Below, one piece after another: positions 1-11,592 of a stretch of DNA of 64,000 nt. The DNA is from Allodiplogaster sudhausi (taxonomy: Eukaryota > Nematoda > Chromadorea > Rhabditida > Diplogasteridae). Position 1 is the first letter of the stretch, and each line of letters begins with the position of its first letter. The stretch is taken from NCBI GenBank assembly GCA_945643635.1, contig CALZFC010000082.1, forward strand, positions 547,001-611,000, read 5' to 3'. The notes beneath the pieces were generated by a model that saw nothing but the letters and a program-made list of their open reading frames with translations, made no database searches and was not told the DNA's origin. The translations under genes and the position numbers were made by a program.

Positions 1-840
1 CTGGATGTTCTATTGTCGAGCTTTTTAGATGTTAGAGTGAAAGTTAGAGTGAAAGTTGTTCGTGTCGCAAAATCATCATCCCTTTCGAGAAATGAACCCG
101 GTCGGCATGCCCAGAAAGTTTGAAGGGAACCAATAAGAGAGGCTGGCATGTTGTACCCACATATAGAGAGCAATATATTATATATTAGAATCCTGTAAAG
201 TTTCTGCGCGCACTTACCGCAAAAGTATTGCGCTTTTCTGGACGCGAGCCCGGTCAGAGTGCCCAGAAGGTCATAGTGGAACCAATTAGCTACCTATCCA
301 TATTAAGAGAACTTGTCTGAGAACGTTATGATAGCGCGGTGGCGCCGAGGCGCATACGAAAGAATTACTGTCTAAATATTCCTCGACGCCACTGTCTAAC
401 TCTCCGATTGTTGTACACCATTTCGCTTGCGACAAACTCGTCATCGCTGCGCTTAACTCTTTCGTCGCTTGCACCGGAGTTGAACGCTAGTGTTGGATGG
501 ACGAACTTCCATGCTAACGCATAGCGAAAATCGTCGATCTTTTTGTTCTGCGTTCAACTTTTGGTGCTGCACCTGTCGTTCATCTTTGCTAAGATTGCGG
601 AAGTGCTTGCCTTTCATGCCGTATTGTCCGACATTGGAACTTCTGACTAGAACAACAAGCTATATATATATATATATACTGCGCTTGCGGGTTCATTTAT
701 GTACAAAGTGTTTTTGCTCCATTTACGGATATGTCCCATGGAGACGCACGTATGGGCAATCCCCAAAATATTCGTTACAAGTAACGGATATTTTTCTGTG
801 TGTGAGCGGCATATTAACCGGTGAAGGTGGAGAAAAGGCT
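1..840. other. No supported gene; short duplicated motif
   Basis: I see no coding exon here that I can support. A stretch at about 91-135 and one at about 247-288 resemble each other: both contain CCGGTC followed by TGCCCAGAA and then GGAACCAAT. A short TA microsatellite lies near 661-680. The segment from about 780 onward belongs to the duplicated block that also carries the unrecognised gene copy 1. Confidence 0.5.
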
Positions 841-2175
841 GGTGCATTCCACGTGAGGAAGCGAACGCCGCTTTGGTGAAATTCAGAGATGGCAAACGAG
901 TTGTACTGAACAGAGTTCGGAGTCGTGTAGATGCGAGCTGTGCAAGGGCGTCAACATTTCAATTAAATTATTACTTTTAATAAATTTAATGACATAAAAA
1001 GTTTAAATCATCTTTCCTTTAGGAAAAATAGCAAATTACAATTATAATGGACAGAATGTATATGCACATTATATCTTTCACTTATTTATTTATGTCTTAA
1101 AGATCGATAAGCTAAGTATAAGAGCAAACTTGGTCGATTATCGCGGACGAATTCGATATTCTGGACGTTTGCGCCACAACACGAAACGAATGACGATGAG
1201 GCGTAGCCAAAGAGCTATAAATGATAAAAGATACAGTATTCATTTTTGCTTCTTTGAAAAGAAAAGAAAACTAATATTTGGTGAAATGGGGCAAAATATT
1301 GTTTAAAAAAATGATAAATAATTTTAAAGTAGGAACTTTACCTCAGTTCCGCTGTCGCATGCTGCAATTCTATCTTTCAAGATAAGCGTAAACCACGGCC
1401 CCCACTGCTGGCGGACGCCTTCCTTGCGGCGGCATATGGTAACGGCGCACTGATCAAATGTGGGACACTTGAATCGTGCCGAGGCAAGCGCGTCGGGCTT
1501 CACGGCGTATCCATTGAAATCATATGCAAACAGTTTACGATTATACATTGTATTTCCTTTAGAGGAGTAATCCGGGGAATCATTTACATATGTATATAGA
1601 TTCCCTTCATGGGTGAATGAATTCGGTTGGTTCGAAAAGATCGAACGATTTTTGTTTATTCGTTAGAAATTCATAAGAAAGCGAAATTTGGCAAAGGCGA
1701 TATGACAATGGTCATCATAAGCCGTCCTCCTCTTTCACATACTCTCTCGAACCATGCATCTCATGATCCCCGTAGTCAAATCACGCTTGGCAAATTTCGC
1801 TTGCTTATAAATTTGTTACGAGTGAACAAAAATCGAATTCAGGCGTGAAGATAAAGCCATTTTTAAGCGCCATTTTTAATAAGACATCATGCCTCCAAGA
1901 ATAGTATGTCTGAAAGCATGAAAACCACTCACGTGTTTCTGGAAATGTGTATGCATAGGCGGCGAGAGTAGGGTCGTTCCGGTCGAGAGTGTAGATGTGA
2001 GAGGCTCCTCCTCCATCGCTATAGCCTCGGGCGAACCGTAGAATCTGCGCAAGCGGATTCTGCATCTGCAAGCACACTCAAATCTTCGTGTATATACAAG
2101 AGCATGCACAGTAGCGTGCAATAAAAGTGTATATTTTGGCTTTTCAGGCTTCAGGTAGCAGATTAATGCAATCAC
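780..2175. repeat. Segmental duplicate 1 (pairs with 5150-6475)
   Basis: The order of exons and non-coding blocks here is repeated at 5150-6475 in the same orientation. Shared landmarks are AGTAGCGTGCAATAAAAGTG upstream of the first exon block, TAGGGTCGTTCC inside it, and GAGGCGTAGCCAA in the intron between blocks two and three. Coding blocks are better conserved than the DNA between them. The two units start about 4.35 kb apart. Confidence 0.8.
843..2065 (-). CDS. Unrecognised gene, copy 1 (partial model)
   Basis: Three exon blocks on the minus strand match the copy at 5189-6363. The first runs 2065-1933, after a CTTGCAG acceptor and ending at GTGAGT. It encodes QNPLAQILRFARGYSDGGG and then SHIYTLDRNDPT. 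The second runs about 1556-1342 and ends before GTAAAG. It encodes GYAVKPDALASARF and the cysteine-bearing CPTFDQCAVTICRRKEG, then WGPWFTLILK. Phase is kept between them if the acceptor at 1557 is used; the acceptor used by copy 2 is mutated here. A third block near 845-945 encodes EFHQSGVRFLTW, but its phase does not join cleanly to block two. The HIYTLDRN pattern weakly recalls the Pfam DUF5648 repeat (HFYT), which is only an inference. No signal peptide or 5' exon was found, so this may be a decaying copy. Confidence 0.4.
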
Positions 2176-3876
2176 TAATCAACGATTGATGGAGAACAAT
2201 AAACAAAATGATTTTGGTTTCACGCAGTTGTAGCAGCATGAAAAGAGCTTTTGAATCCACTATTGGGTTTTGGATACTTAGGATGCCTTTGATGTTTCCT
2301 GTCCGATTCTTCCGAGCGCGGCAGTGCAATTCAGCAAAACATCGAAAACTTTGAATTGTATTGAAAGGGTGTTCATGTTGTAGCAAATTTCACACTTTTT
2401 TCTGGTGCTTGGAGTGGAAATGTTTTTGAAGTAGTTTTTTATCTGCGCCCGTTAGGGATTTGTACAGCTGCAACGGATAATCGATTCGGAAACATCAAAA
2501 ACCATCCTTACAATTAGTTTCCTATGCCAAATAGTATATTTGAAAGTAATTTTCACGCTCTATAGAACTGTGCAGGCTTGGGTAATACGAGGAATACGTT
2601 GTCTAAGATCCCTCAAATTTTAAAGTCTACGCACAAACCTAAAAAAAAAGAAAAGCCGCGGTAATTTGAAGTCTCGCACAATAAGCTATTCTTTAACGTG
2701 TAAATTTTCATATCTATATCTCAGCAAAGTGCAGCGCAGCGATCCCAGGCGTGCATGCTAGTCGCATTTTCCGATTGCTTGGACATATAAAGAAAATTTG
2801 AACATAATCCAAGCTGGTCGATTTTGGCCGGGTAACCGGCGGCATTGGACTCTTTTTGATTATCTCACAATTCGTCTCATATTAACAAGCAGCGTACTGG
2901 AGTGGTTGTGGTGAGTTTAGTTGTCGTCGATGGCGGCGTGGTCTAGAGAGGCGATCAATGACTTTAGTATTTGTCTATTAGCATATTTATAAATGGATAA
3001 AAATTTGCTTGTTTATAATAAATTGAAAAACTGATATACTCGCAAGCCGAGAATATACATGTACCATGTGTTGTCACGTCTATGATGTATGTATTTATGT
3101 AAATATAAATAAACAAATGTCGATCCGAGTGATTAGCTGCACTGAAAGAACACTTGAGATTTAGTAGCATAAGAAAACCTGGCATTGATTGTGATCTTTT
3201 CCCCACGATGGCGCCGAGCTAATCCAGTCAACTCCGCATACATCTCGTGTCTCCGTGCAAGTTGCTGAAGAAATTAAAATTAAAATAAATAAAAAAAATG
3301 CCCTATTTTGCTTCTGTTAATATTAAGATTCATGAATGGAATCATAATATATATTTTAAAAAGAAACGCAACGAAAGATATACACATGTCAAATGACCGG
3401 ACAAAAGTACGTTGATCAAACCTCGACAGTAATGAATTTGTCCGAGCACGCGGGAAATGAACCAAAAAGATAGCAGAATGCATAGAAGGAAATGGCGGCC
3501 GCTTCTTGGTTCCGCCATTGCCTGCGATTGCCCCCAGACAACTTCATGCGTCTATATATATGTACATATTATGTAGTAAATGCATGAGCAGCCATCAAAG
3601 TATTGCCTTCTTCTCTTCTTGTTCTACTTTGTCATCACTTTGTTGTATGCCGTCGTGTTCGGGAAGACAACGTTCTTGTGTTTAATTGCCCCGTTTATCT
3701 TCTTTCGGACGCCCCAGAGAGAAAGGAAAGAACAATTCTTAAGATGTTGTAATACCGCTAACAGACATAAGAAGCCCTCTTTTTTCTAGCCGAAAGCTAC
3801 AATAATGCACAACGGAACACCAGCTCCACGTAGTTAGGCAACTCGAAACAGTTTAAGGCAGATTTTGAATTCGTTA
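2176..3876. other. Intergenic, nothing recognised
   Basis: No exon, RNA gene or repeat with clear boundaries was found. The open frames present are short, AT-rich and lack splice-site support. Confidence 0.5.
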
Positions 3877-4274
3877 TTAAAGGAAGTATCCGACGAACGA
3901 AAAACCGTATCTGATAAAACTATGATTCAAGCTGTGAAAAACTCCCAACTGAAAGATCGGTGATTATCCGACAAACGCTACAAAATTTCAAATTTGAAAC
4001 GTATGTGTATCTAACCACTCTGAAGCACTCTCATTGTCTATGACTTCTGTAGGACATGCAGAGACTGCCTCTTCTCCCAACCCGTTGGCACTCCTTGCTT
4101 CGATTTCAGAACGCACCGGGCGCATCGGCAGAGACGTTTCAAAAAGATAAATGCAAATTTCTGACTAAATACTAAATCTCATAAAGCGAGACCACCTCCA
4201 ATCGATCTTTTAGGCCAAACTTATTCACATGGTAATATCAAAGAAGTTATTTTTTCGTCTGTTACTTTCTTTAA
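3877..4274. mobile_element. TTAA-target MITE, divergent copy
   Basis: The element starts TTAAAGGAAGTATCCGACGA and ends with an imperfect inverted copy, GTCTGTTACTTTCTTTAA. It shares its terminal sequence with the elements at 27754 and 32933, where TTAA insertion sites are clear. At 398 bp and without an open reading frame it is non-autonomous. The TTAA target and terminal pattern fit a piggyBac-like family; that family name is an inference. Confidence 0.6.
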
Positions 4275-4682
4275 AAGCTGTTTGCTTGAGAGCCCATTAT
4301 ACGAAAATTCCATATCTTTCTTACTGTTATAAAGGAACCAGATACGGAATGATTCTACAGTAACAGATCAAGGCCAGGTCATCTTTCAGTGGCCTTCACG
4401 GAATGTCTTTTGGGAGGGGGGATGAGGCAAGGCGCTAGAGGCGACGTCTTCTTTTCTCTGCCTTGTGCTATTTCGCTCGTGACGAGCCAAAGCGGCACCA
4501 GAGCAGCTTTTGTCACAACCTGCGTCTCCAAATTTGCTTTGTCTCTCAATTTTCGTGCTTGTTCTGACCCAGTGAAGTTCAGCCGCGCATTCAATCTGTC
4601 TAAAGTTTGAAATATGTTGGAAAAAATCTTGTTTCGAACATATATTTTCAGTGCTCATGGCGCATTTCAATGTAGTTTTCTA

Positions 4683-4895
4683 TTCAAACTAGACTAGTTC
4701 GACATAGATAAATACGGTGGAAACGTTTGCTTCTCAAAGCAAGTTGACATACATTTTAGCCCGAAATCCATTTGAAAGTTGCAACGCAATTTCAGGATTT
4801 CAGGCTAAAATACGAAATTTCTCGTCAGCATCAACCTGTTTTGAGAAACTAATGTTACCACCGTATTTATCTGTGTCGAATTAGTCTTGTTTGAA
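4683..4895. repeat. Inverted repeat (hairpin-forming)
   Basis: Two arms of about 95-100 bp face each other. The left arm contains GACATAGATAAATACGGTGG and the right arm its complement CCACCGTATTTATCTGTGTC. Both outer ends read TTCAAAC. It has no coding content and looks like a foldback element. A TTAA-MITE-like end (AAAGGAACCAGATACGG) lies near 4331, so the hairpin may be inside a larger degraded element. Confidence 0.7.
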
Positions 4896-5188
4896 CAGAG
4901 AACTACGTTGAACTGCGCCCTGAGCGTTGAAAAATCAACTAAAATTATTTGTAATAATATAATTATTATATGTACTTGAAATGTTGGGTGAAATGTTGCT
5001 GTATGTATGTACATACATACATAGTTAAGGAACCGGTAGCTAAATAGACGACATTTTATTCATCCAGTTGTGCTGCACATTGTTTCTATGTTATTGAATT
5101 GGCGTGAATTGTTTTGAAACAAGGAAATAATAACTTGTCAGTAATGGTAAAAGGGTATATCATGCATTCGAACGCTTTTTGTGTTTGT

Positions 5189-6363
5189 TTAAGAAAAGGA
5201 TGGGGATTGCCAGGTGAGGAAGCGAACTCCGATTTGATGGAATTCAGTGCCCGGATGGGTAAGCCAGCCGTAATCCGCCGTGTTCCGAGTATTGTAGATG
5301 CGAGCTGTTCAAGAGTGCCAAAATTATAATTAAATTAAGAAAAATTGTTTAACGAAATATTTTAGCTGCCTATCGTAAATGGCAGAGTATAAAGTTACAT
5401 ATGTTTAGGCAAATAAATTACCCAGTTACTTTTTCTATTCTTCGTTAAGGAAAATAGCAAATTACAATTCTATTGGGCAGGAATTCATATTATGACAGCC
5501 AAAAGTTCAAGAGCCATCTTGTTCGATTATCGCGATCGAATTCGATTAGCTCGACCTTTGCGCCACAACACGGAGAGGAGATCGATGAGGCGTAGCCAAG
5601 GAGCTATAAACGATGAATGATTTGTTATTAGCTTCTATGTACGCTTATTTAATTCCATAAGTTTATGCTAAAAATGTTTCCATTTTGGTATAAATGTAAC
5701 CCAAAAAAGCCCGATAATATTAGGTGAAATGAAGCCAAAAAATATTATTCACGTAATTTAAGAGGCAAAAATGTCTACTATTAAAATAAGAGCTTCACCT
5801 TAGTTCCACTGCCGCACATTGCAATGTGAGCTTTCAAGACGAGTGTAAACCACGGCCCCCACGGATGGCCGCCGCCTTCCTTGCGGCGGCATATGGTAAT
5901 GGCGCACTGATCAAATGTGGGACAGTAGAATCGCGCCGAATCAAGCGCGCCGGGCTTTACGACGTAGCCACAAGCTAAAAAAGTTATCGATTAAATATTT
6001 TGTTGCCTTTACAGGAGCTACTTGTTGAATACTTTACTTTAATTTTCTCTTCATTTGTGAATGAATTTGGTTTGGTCGAAAACATCGACCTCAATGCCTG
6101 CTCTTTCTCATGCTCTTTCGATCCAGACGGCTCAGGATGCCTTTAGTCCTCTTAAATTTCGTTTTCTTATAAATTTGCAACGAGTGAACAAAACAAAGAG
6201 TGAATTTTTTTCTACATTTGTTACGAGTGAATTTGTGTTTCAACGACTCACAAGTTTCTTCATATGCTCGAGTAGGGTCGTTCCGATCGAGAGTGTAGAT
6301 GAAAGACGAGCTAAGGTGATTGCCATAATTTCTTCGGAGAATTTGCGCAAACGGATTCTGTAC
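5189..6363 (-). CDS. Unrecognised gene, copy 2 (partial model)
   Basis: Paralogue of 843-2065. Exon 6363-6252 follows CTTGCAG and ends at GTGAGT, encoding VQNPFAQILRRNYGNHL and FIYTLDRNDPT. Exon 5974-5799 follows TTTTTTAG and ends at GTGAAG, encoding GYVVKPGALDSARF, then CPTFDQCAITICRRKEGG and WGPWFTLVLK. The two join in phase without a stop. A third block, about 5304-5189, encodes EFHQIGVRFLTWQSPSFS and a TAA. In that frame most differences from copy 1 near this motif are at third codon positions, which supports the frame. The link from block two is out of phase by one base, so a small exon or another acceptor is missing from the model. Conserved cysteines suggest a secreted or extracellular protein. 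The family was not recognised. Confidence 0.45.
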
Positions 6364-6652
6364 CTGCAAGTAAATCACTTCTTTGTGTACGTACAGGAGC
6401 ATGTACAGTAGCGTGCAATAAAAGTGTACATTTTGGCTTTTAGACATCAAGTAGCAGATTATTGCTTTCATTGATCCATTGGACTGCAGAATAAAGCAAG
6501 AACTCATCTCACGCGATTTGTACTTATATGTATGTATAATGTTCTTGCTCGATAATGTTAGCAATAAAATGCGTTGTTTAATTCATAAAAAATGGCTGAA
6601 AACTTTAAAGTAAAAAAAAGCTTTTAAAGACTTTTATGAATAGAGAAGGAAC

Positions 6653-9600
6653 CTCGCTGTCTTCCTTCTCGAAATCGCGCACTCCGGCGATTGGCTTCGA
6701 CACAATGAGAAATCTGATAAAGGCACAGAAATACAATTATCGTTGTGCCTTTTTATTTACAAAATTACTAGCTTTCTTAGTTATAAGCAAACAAATATCT
6801 TGAACAAACGAGGTGTAAATTTGAAAAAAATTAAAGGAGACCATAAGGCGAAAAACTCCTACCACGAAGTCCGTAACAGATTGGTAAAAAAGTACGGTGT
6901 GAAGAATCCACAGAAATGGTGCTACTGCCTCTCTCCACAGAAACTAGTGACTTGAACAACTGGCAGGTGTGAGCACGTGTTAAGCAAAATCAGGCCAATG
7001 TTGGTTGCGCGCCCCATGTATATAGATTTTAAGAGCAGGATTCGAATGGCCCCATCGGCCACGGTGTTGTCATGCCAAAAGTTTTTGAAAATGGCGGGAA
7101 AATAAAACATTCCCGAATCCTCAGGGCAGAGGTGTTTTTGTGACTTCGGGACACTTGCAATCGAAGTTTCTAGCTCAACCTGTCCAAATAATGCGAAAAA
7201 AAACAATACACTATTTATTCGCCTCGGACCTCCTTTAAAGAGAAAAATAATGAGTATAAAATTTGACCGTTCGCCGTTGCCGATTCGGCTCGTGTTCGGC
7301 TTGTAGATGGAGACGCGCTCAAATGCAATATGTGCCCAGAAGATAAGGCCAACCTGATGAGACAGAAAGTCAAACAGGAAGAAGTAAAGATAATTTTAGG
7401 CTTCTACAGATGTATTTTAGCAAGTACCGTACACATTTCTCCCAGTACAGTAATAAGAGGAGAATCCTACCGTATGATCGGTGATCGAGTCTGCCAATTT
7501 GATGCAGGCAACACCGTCGCTCTTGAGAATTGCGAGAGCGGCGAGAAGCTGCGCGACGTGACGAGACGTGCAGTGCCACTCCTAATTAAGCGAATAATAA
7601 AGATTTAAAAAAGTTAAATTTAAATCTCCCGCCGAGACGCAATAAAACATTTAATGATACCTAAATATATTAAGCAATAGAGGACACACCCGATACGTAC
7701 TCTTTGAGTCGCCTTCAACATCGCCCATGAGAAGGTCCACTCCATTAGGCTGCTTGAAGCGGACGAATTCCTATCAAGACAAAGTAATCTATTTAGACAA
7801 AGATATATATATATATATATATATATCGCAAGAAAATGTGATCGATGCGTGAAAAACATTTCGTGGAATATTTTTTAGCAACCTACACAAAAGTCATGTA
7901 GGGCCGATAACATGTAGCTGCCCAACAGGTCGCCATTCTCGGGCTTCGTCACAAGAGGCCTAAGCTTGTGATATTCAATCGATCTCGACGAAGCTGCATT
8001 CATTTGCGCTTAAAACACAAATGTATGTTTGTTGTGAAAAAACGTATTCAGAAGTGTAAAAAGTATTTATATAGATAAAAAACCAAAGATGTGTTAAATA
8101 AGAAAAACTTTGATGTTCAATATAGGTAGAACTAACAACCTATGGCTAAACACGATTTATCTCCCATTCGGTTCAGGGTTGTTAGGTATTATTTTTCACA
8201 AATCGGCACTGATATCATATGAATATGTTGTCACATCTCTTAATGATGTTTGAGTAAATAAATATATTTGAACCTTGTCACTATTATGGGTGCACTTACC
8301 TGCGCTCCTTCTTGGCAGGTATCCCATTGCGTTAAAATAGCCCTTTCGCCAAAGAATATAGTCTGCATATCCTGGTATAGGGGCCGGTACCTAAAACCAC
8401 TTGAAGCTCAGATAATTTTCTCCGGCTCCATCTTTAATCTTTTATCACAGTTCCCAAGAGATGCGTCGAACTTCTTAATGGGCATACTGCAATTTAACTG
8501 GCCTACTTAGCTGCATAGCTAGTCAGCAAAGTCTTACCTCAACAAACGAAAAAAGTGGAGCAGCTCGAGTAGAATTCTCCGGCTGCTGTCGGCAGTCCAG
8601 TGGATGTTTTGCCTTAAAAAATTAGCCTTAAAATTTTGTAATAAGGTATGTTTAAAAATCTGGGCTTGTTTCTCGGAAAATGATTTTTTTATGTTCAAGC
8701 ACACCATTAACACACCAAAAATTGAGCAATTCGGTGTCCAACAAGGAAAGAATGAAAAATTCAATATCCCGCCAAAATCACTGCATTCGATACAATAGAA
8801 TGCTCATGAAGAGCCTAGATCCGTAATGGTTAATAAAATGCCGTGAATGATCTTGAACATGCTGCTTTCGTCACTTCGAAGATTTCCTCTACCCTTCATT
8901 ATTATTTTGATGCCTCAGGAAGCCTGTCGAATATGGCAAAAGTCTATAAGCTATCCTTTGAGAAAGGCAAAAACGTCTTTGAAACACGGACACCTGATAG
9001 TTGACGGGGTTGGATAACTAAAGAAAAAATATTTACCAGCGCCGTCTCTTCGGTTTCCTTGGTGAGCAAAAAGCCAAAGATGGCGTCGATTGCTGCCGCA
9101 TGCAATCCGTTACGTGAACAGAAGAGAATCTGTAAAGAAATAGCAATGAGACCTATACATTACTTTGGAAAACAAGAGCCCTAGTTTTTGTTTATATTTT
9201 ATTTTGTTAATGTTATTTGACAATAAAAAGTAGGTGAAGTATGCTGCCATACATACATATATGTATGTACAGTACCGTCCAACATTGTTGGGTCCGCGAT
9301 TAATAGGATTAATCCTATTAATAGGATTAATTAAATTAATTTAAATAATTCAAACTCAAATTGTGGAGCGGGGACGCATTCTCATGTGGTTTTCTTTACA
9401 GGGAAGGTGATTTTGCGATAAGGATTAAGTATTCATCAAGTTAAATTGCGAAAATGTCATAAAATAACAGAAATCTGAAAGGGTGGCTTTCTCCCGCTGT
9501 TTAGCAGCAGGTTTGCATGAAAATATGATTTATCAAAATTTAAGCCTTAAAAGTCGTGTAAAACTAAATTTAAAGCTATTATTAATTATGAAATTGTCCC

Positions 9601-10722
9601 ACAAGCACAATAAAAGCAAAATTATGGCGGAATAATCGCAAATAACAATATTCTAGTTTTTCGAGCATGCGGTTGGCATGGCCCGGCAGCACATTGTGCT
9701 AAAGACCGGGTAAAAGCCACCCTATCAGATGTCTGTCATTTTATGACATTTTCGCAATTTATCATGATGAATACTTATTCCGTGTCGTAAAATCACCTTC
9801 CCTGTAAATAAAACCAGAGAAGAATGCGTTCCCGCTCCATAATTTGAGTTTGAATTATTTAAATTAATTTAATTAATCCTATTAATCGGATTAATCCTAT
9901 TAATCGCGGACCCAACAGTGTTGGACGGTACTGTATGTATGCAGTATATAAATGGACCTTTCCTTCCCTTTGTACTATGAACACGAGCATTACAATTATA
10001 TACCGAATTATCATAATATACAGTAGCACTACCATAATACACAGTACTCAGAACCTCATTCATTGGTTCGTGTGGATTGGCGCGTCTCCTAACATTATCA
10101 ACCAGCTCCCGAGGCAGCGCGTCAAAGTTCTGGAAGATATGAAAGGGCTTGTGGCAACTGTAGAATTACAGCTTTTTAGTGCCACTAAGAAGTAACATTA
10201 AAAAACATAAGTAAAAGCAAAAAATGAACATTTCTTTAGCTAAATATTAAGAAAAAAAATTTGTAAAATAAAGTTGGTTTAATTTTTACCTTCTTAATGT
10301 CGTTAATCCGTGACATTAACGAGCTTGGACACCACTCGGAGTTCGTCGAGTATGGCATCTAATAGAAAATGACATTTCATTTGCTTGTTTCCGTCGCTCC
10401 GGAAGAGATTTTAATATGATTCAACGTTCTCTTTTCATGTGGATCCCGATGCTAAATCGACTTAATTTATATTATTATTACGAAGAAATGGTCGTGTATG
10501 TTTTTGTACATAGCCGATCATTTCAGCTACAATGCAAAATGTTGTGCAATCTGTGTAATTAAGTAAAATATATCAAAATATATTTAAAATTTCACCGACC
10601 GCTCCGGTTATTATGAGCCTGTCGTGTGGCGTATTTCGGAGAACGTTGACCGCTCGCTAGCGAAGTCCTTCGTCGGCAACCAGCCATAATGGCGCCGCCT
10701 CGATCTCAATCTCCTTGGCCAT
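6653..10722 (-). pseudogene. CMTR1-like cap methyltransferase paralogue, copy A
   Basis: Exons in transcript order: 10722-10600, 10358-10290, 10129-10055, 9129-9037, 8612-8538, 8390-8300, 8008-7887, 7770-7690, 7581-7471, 7353-7268, 6713-6653. Phases join throughout. The encoded order matches the CMTR1 RrmJ-type methyltransferase domain: RRRANPHEP, DAIFGFLL, DYILWRKGYF, GVDLLMGD, CIKLAD, FERVSIYKPNTSR. The cap-methyltransferase signature CAGPGGFSEY is replaced by PAPIPGYADY, so the SAM-binding glycines are lost. The first catalytic lysine (AMKMAN in CMTR1) is GLHAAA. The later Asp and Lys of the K-D-K-E tetrad appear retained. The lesion is a TAG at 10659-10657 replacing the Gln of LRQRAV in exon 1. 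The last exon is internally shortened and everything 3' of it is missing. A Tc1-like element sits in intron 3. Confidence 0.85.
9268..9935. mobile_element. Tc1/mariner-like MITE with long TIRs
   Basis: The ends are TA-CAGTACCGTCCAACA and its complement ending GGTACTG-TA, giving a TA target duplication and a Tc1-style CAGT terminus. The inverted arms extend roughly 200 bp, including matching TTAATCCTATTAAT tracts and GAATGCGT/ACGCATTC blocks. No transposase frame is present. It lies in intron 3 of CMTR1-like copy A. Confidence 0.85.
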
Positions 10723-11592
10723 GGCGGCACCGAGTGGGCACCACCCGTCCAGTGTCTGGCGCCAAGCGACAGAACGAATCAGGATAATCAAATTAAACAC
10801 GTTTTAGAGATATACATTATTTTATCACGCAAGAAAGAAGGTATTGCAGAATGGCAAACATGCCTCATTCTCATTGAACGAGTTGACACGTCGCAAGGTA
10901 AGGCGAAACGAATGACAATATGAGGATCGCTAGTTATTTTAGTGAATTGATCTTAAGTTTTAGACGATTAAAAAGTCACCGATCCAAAAAGACGAAAAAA
11001 GAAAGCAGCTGCTACTGCACCACCTCTCTACCTTCACTGTCAGCCAAACAGCGGAAATTTAAATTTACCGCGTTGTGAATTGCACTTCACACGACGAGTA
11101 GTCAGTCACCATGTACATAGTTCATACATTGATGTATCGCCAAAATGGCCGATTTTGAATAAAGTGTTCCAATTGGCACTAACAAGTCGTAGCCACAGCC
11201 GGTAACGGCCAGCTCGACGGGGATAGCCCGCCCAATTTCACGGTGGGCCGGCCAGCATTCGGAGCTCGGATCGGGCGCATCTCTGTCGCAAATTAGATAA
11301 CTGCTGCTGCTATCATTGTTATTCTCTTCGATTGGCGATTGACAAATTGCCTAGAACAGAAGATGGATGCACAAAAAAGAACGTAGGTTCCTCAATTTGT
11401 CATTCGTTGATCATCTACATACTTGTGTCCTCGCAACTCTTTCAAATCAACGTTTACCATTTTGAAAAATATAATTTCGTCTCTTTAAAAAAAGTAAAAT
11501 AATGTTTGTAAATTAATACTTTATTTTGAGGCACCTTATACTTGATTATTTGACGCGTTTTCGCACCCGGGAACGACCACTCGGCTGCTGCC
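10723..11592. promoter_or_regulatory. Shared head-to-head intergenic region of copies A and B
   Basis: The start codons of A (10722, minus) and B (11593, plus) face away from each other across 870 bp. A block near 11050-11130 reads GAAATTTAAATT, then TTGTGAATTGCACTTCACAC, then GTCAGTCACCATGTACAT. It recurs upstream of copies C (about 23935-24005), D (about 38138-38218) and, inverted, E (about 60225-60280), each 280-470 bp before the ATG. Conservation outside exons makes it a candidate core promoter or 5' exon; no TATA box or start site can be assigned with certainty. Confidence 0.5.

Noticed and set aside
6743..6955. Lys-rich 70-codon plus-strand frame
   Set aside because: It overlaps the intron and 3' remnant of copy A on the other strand, with no homology or splice support.
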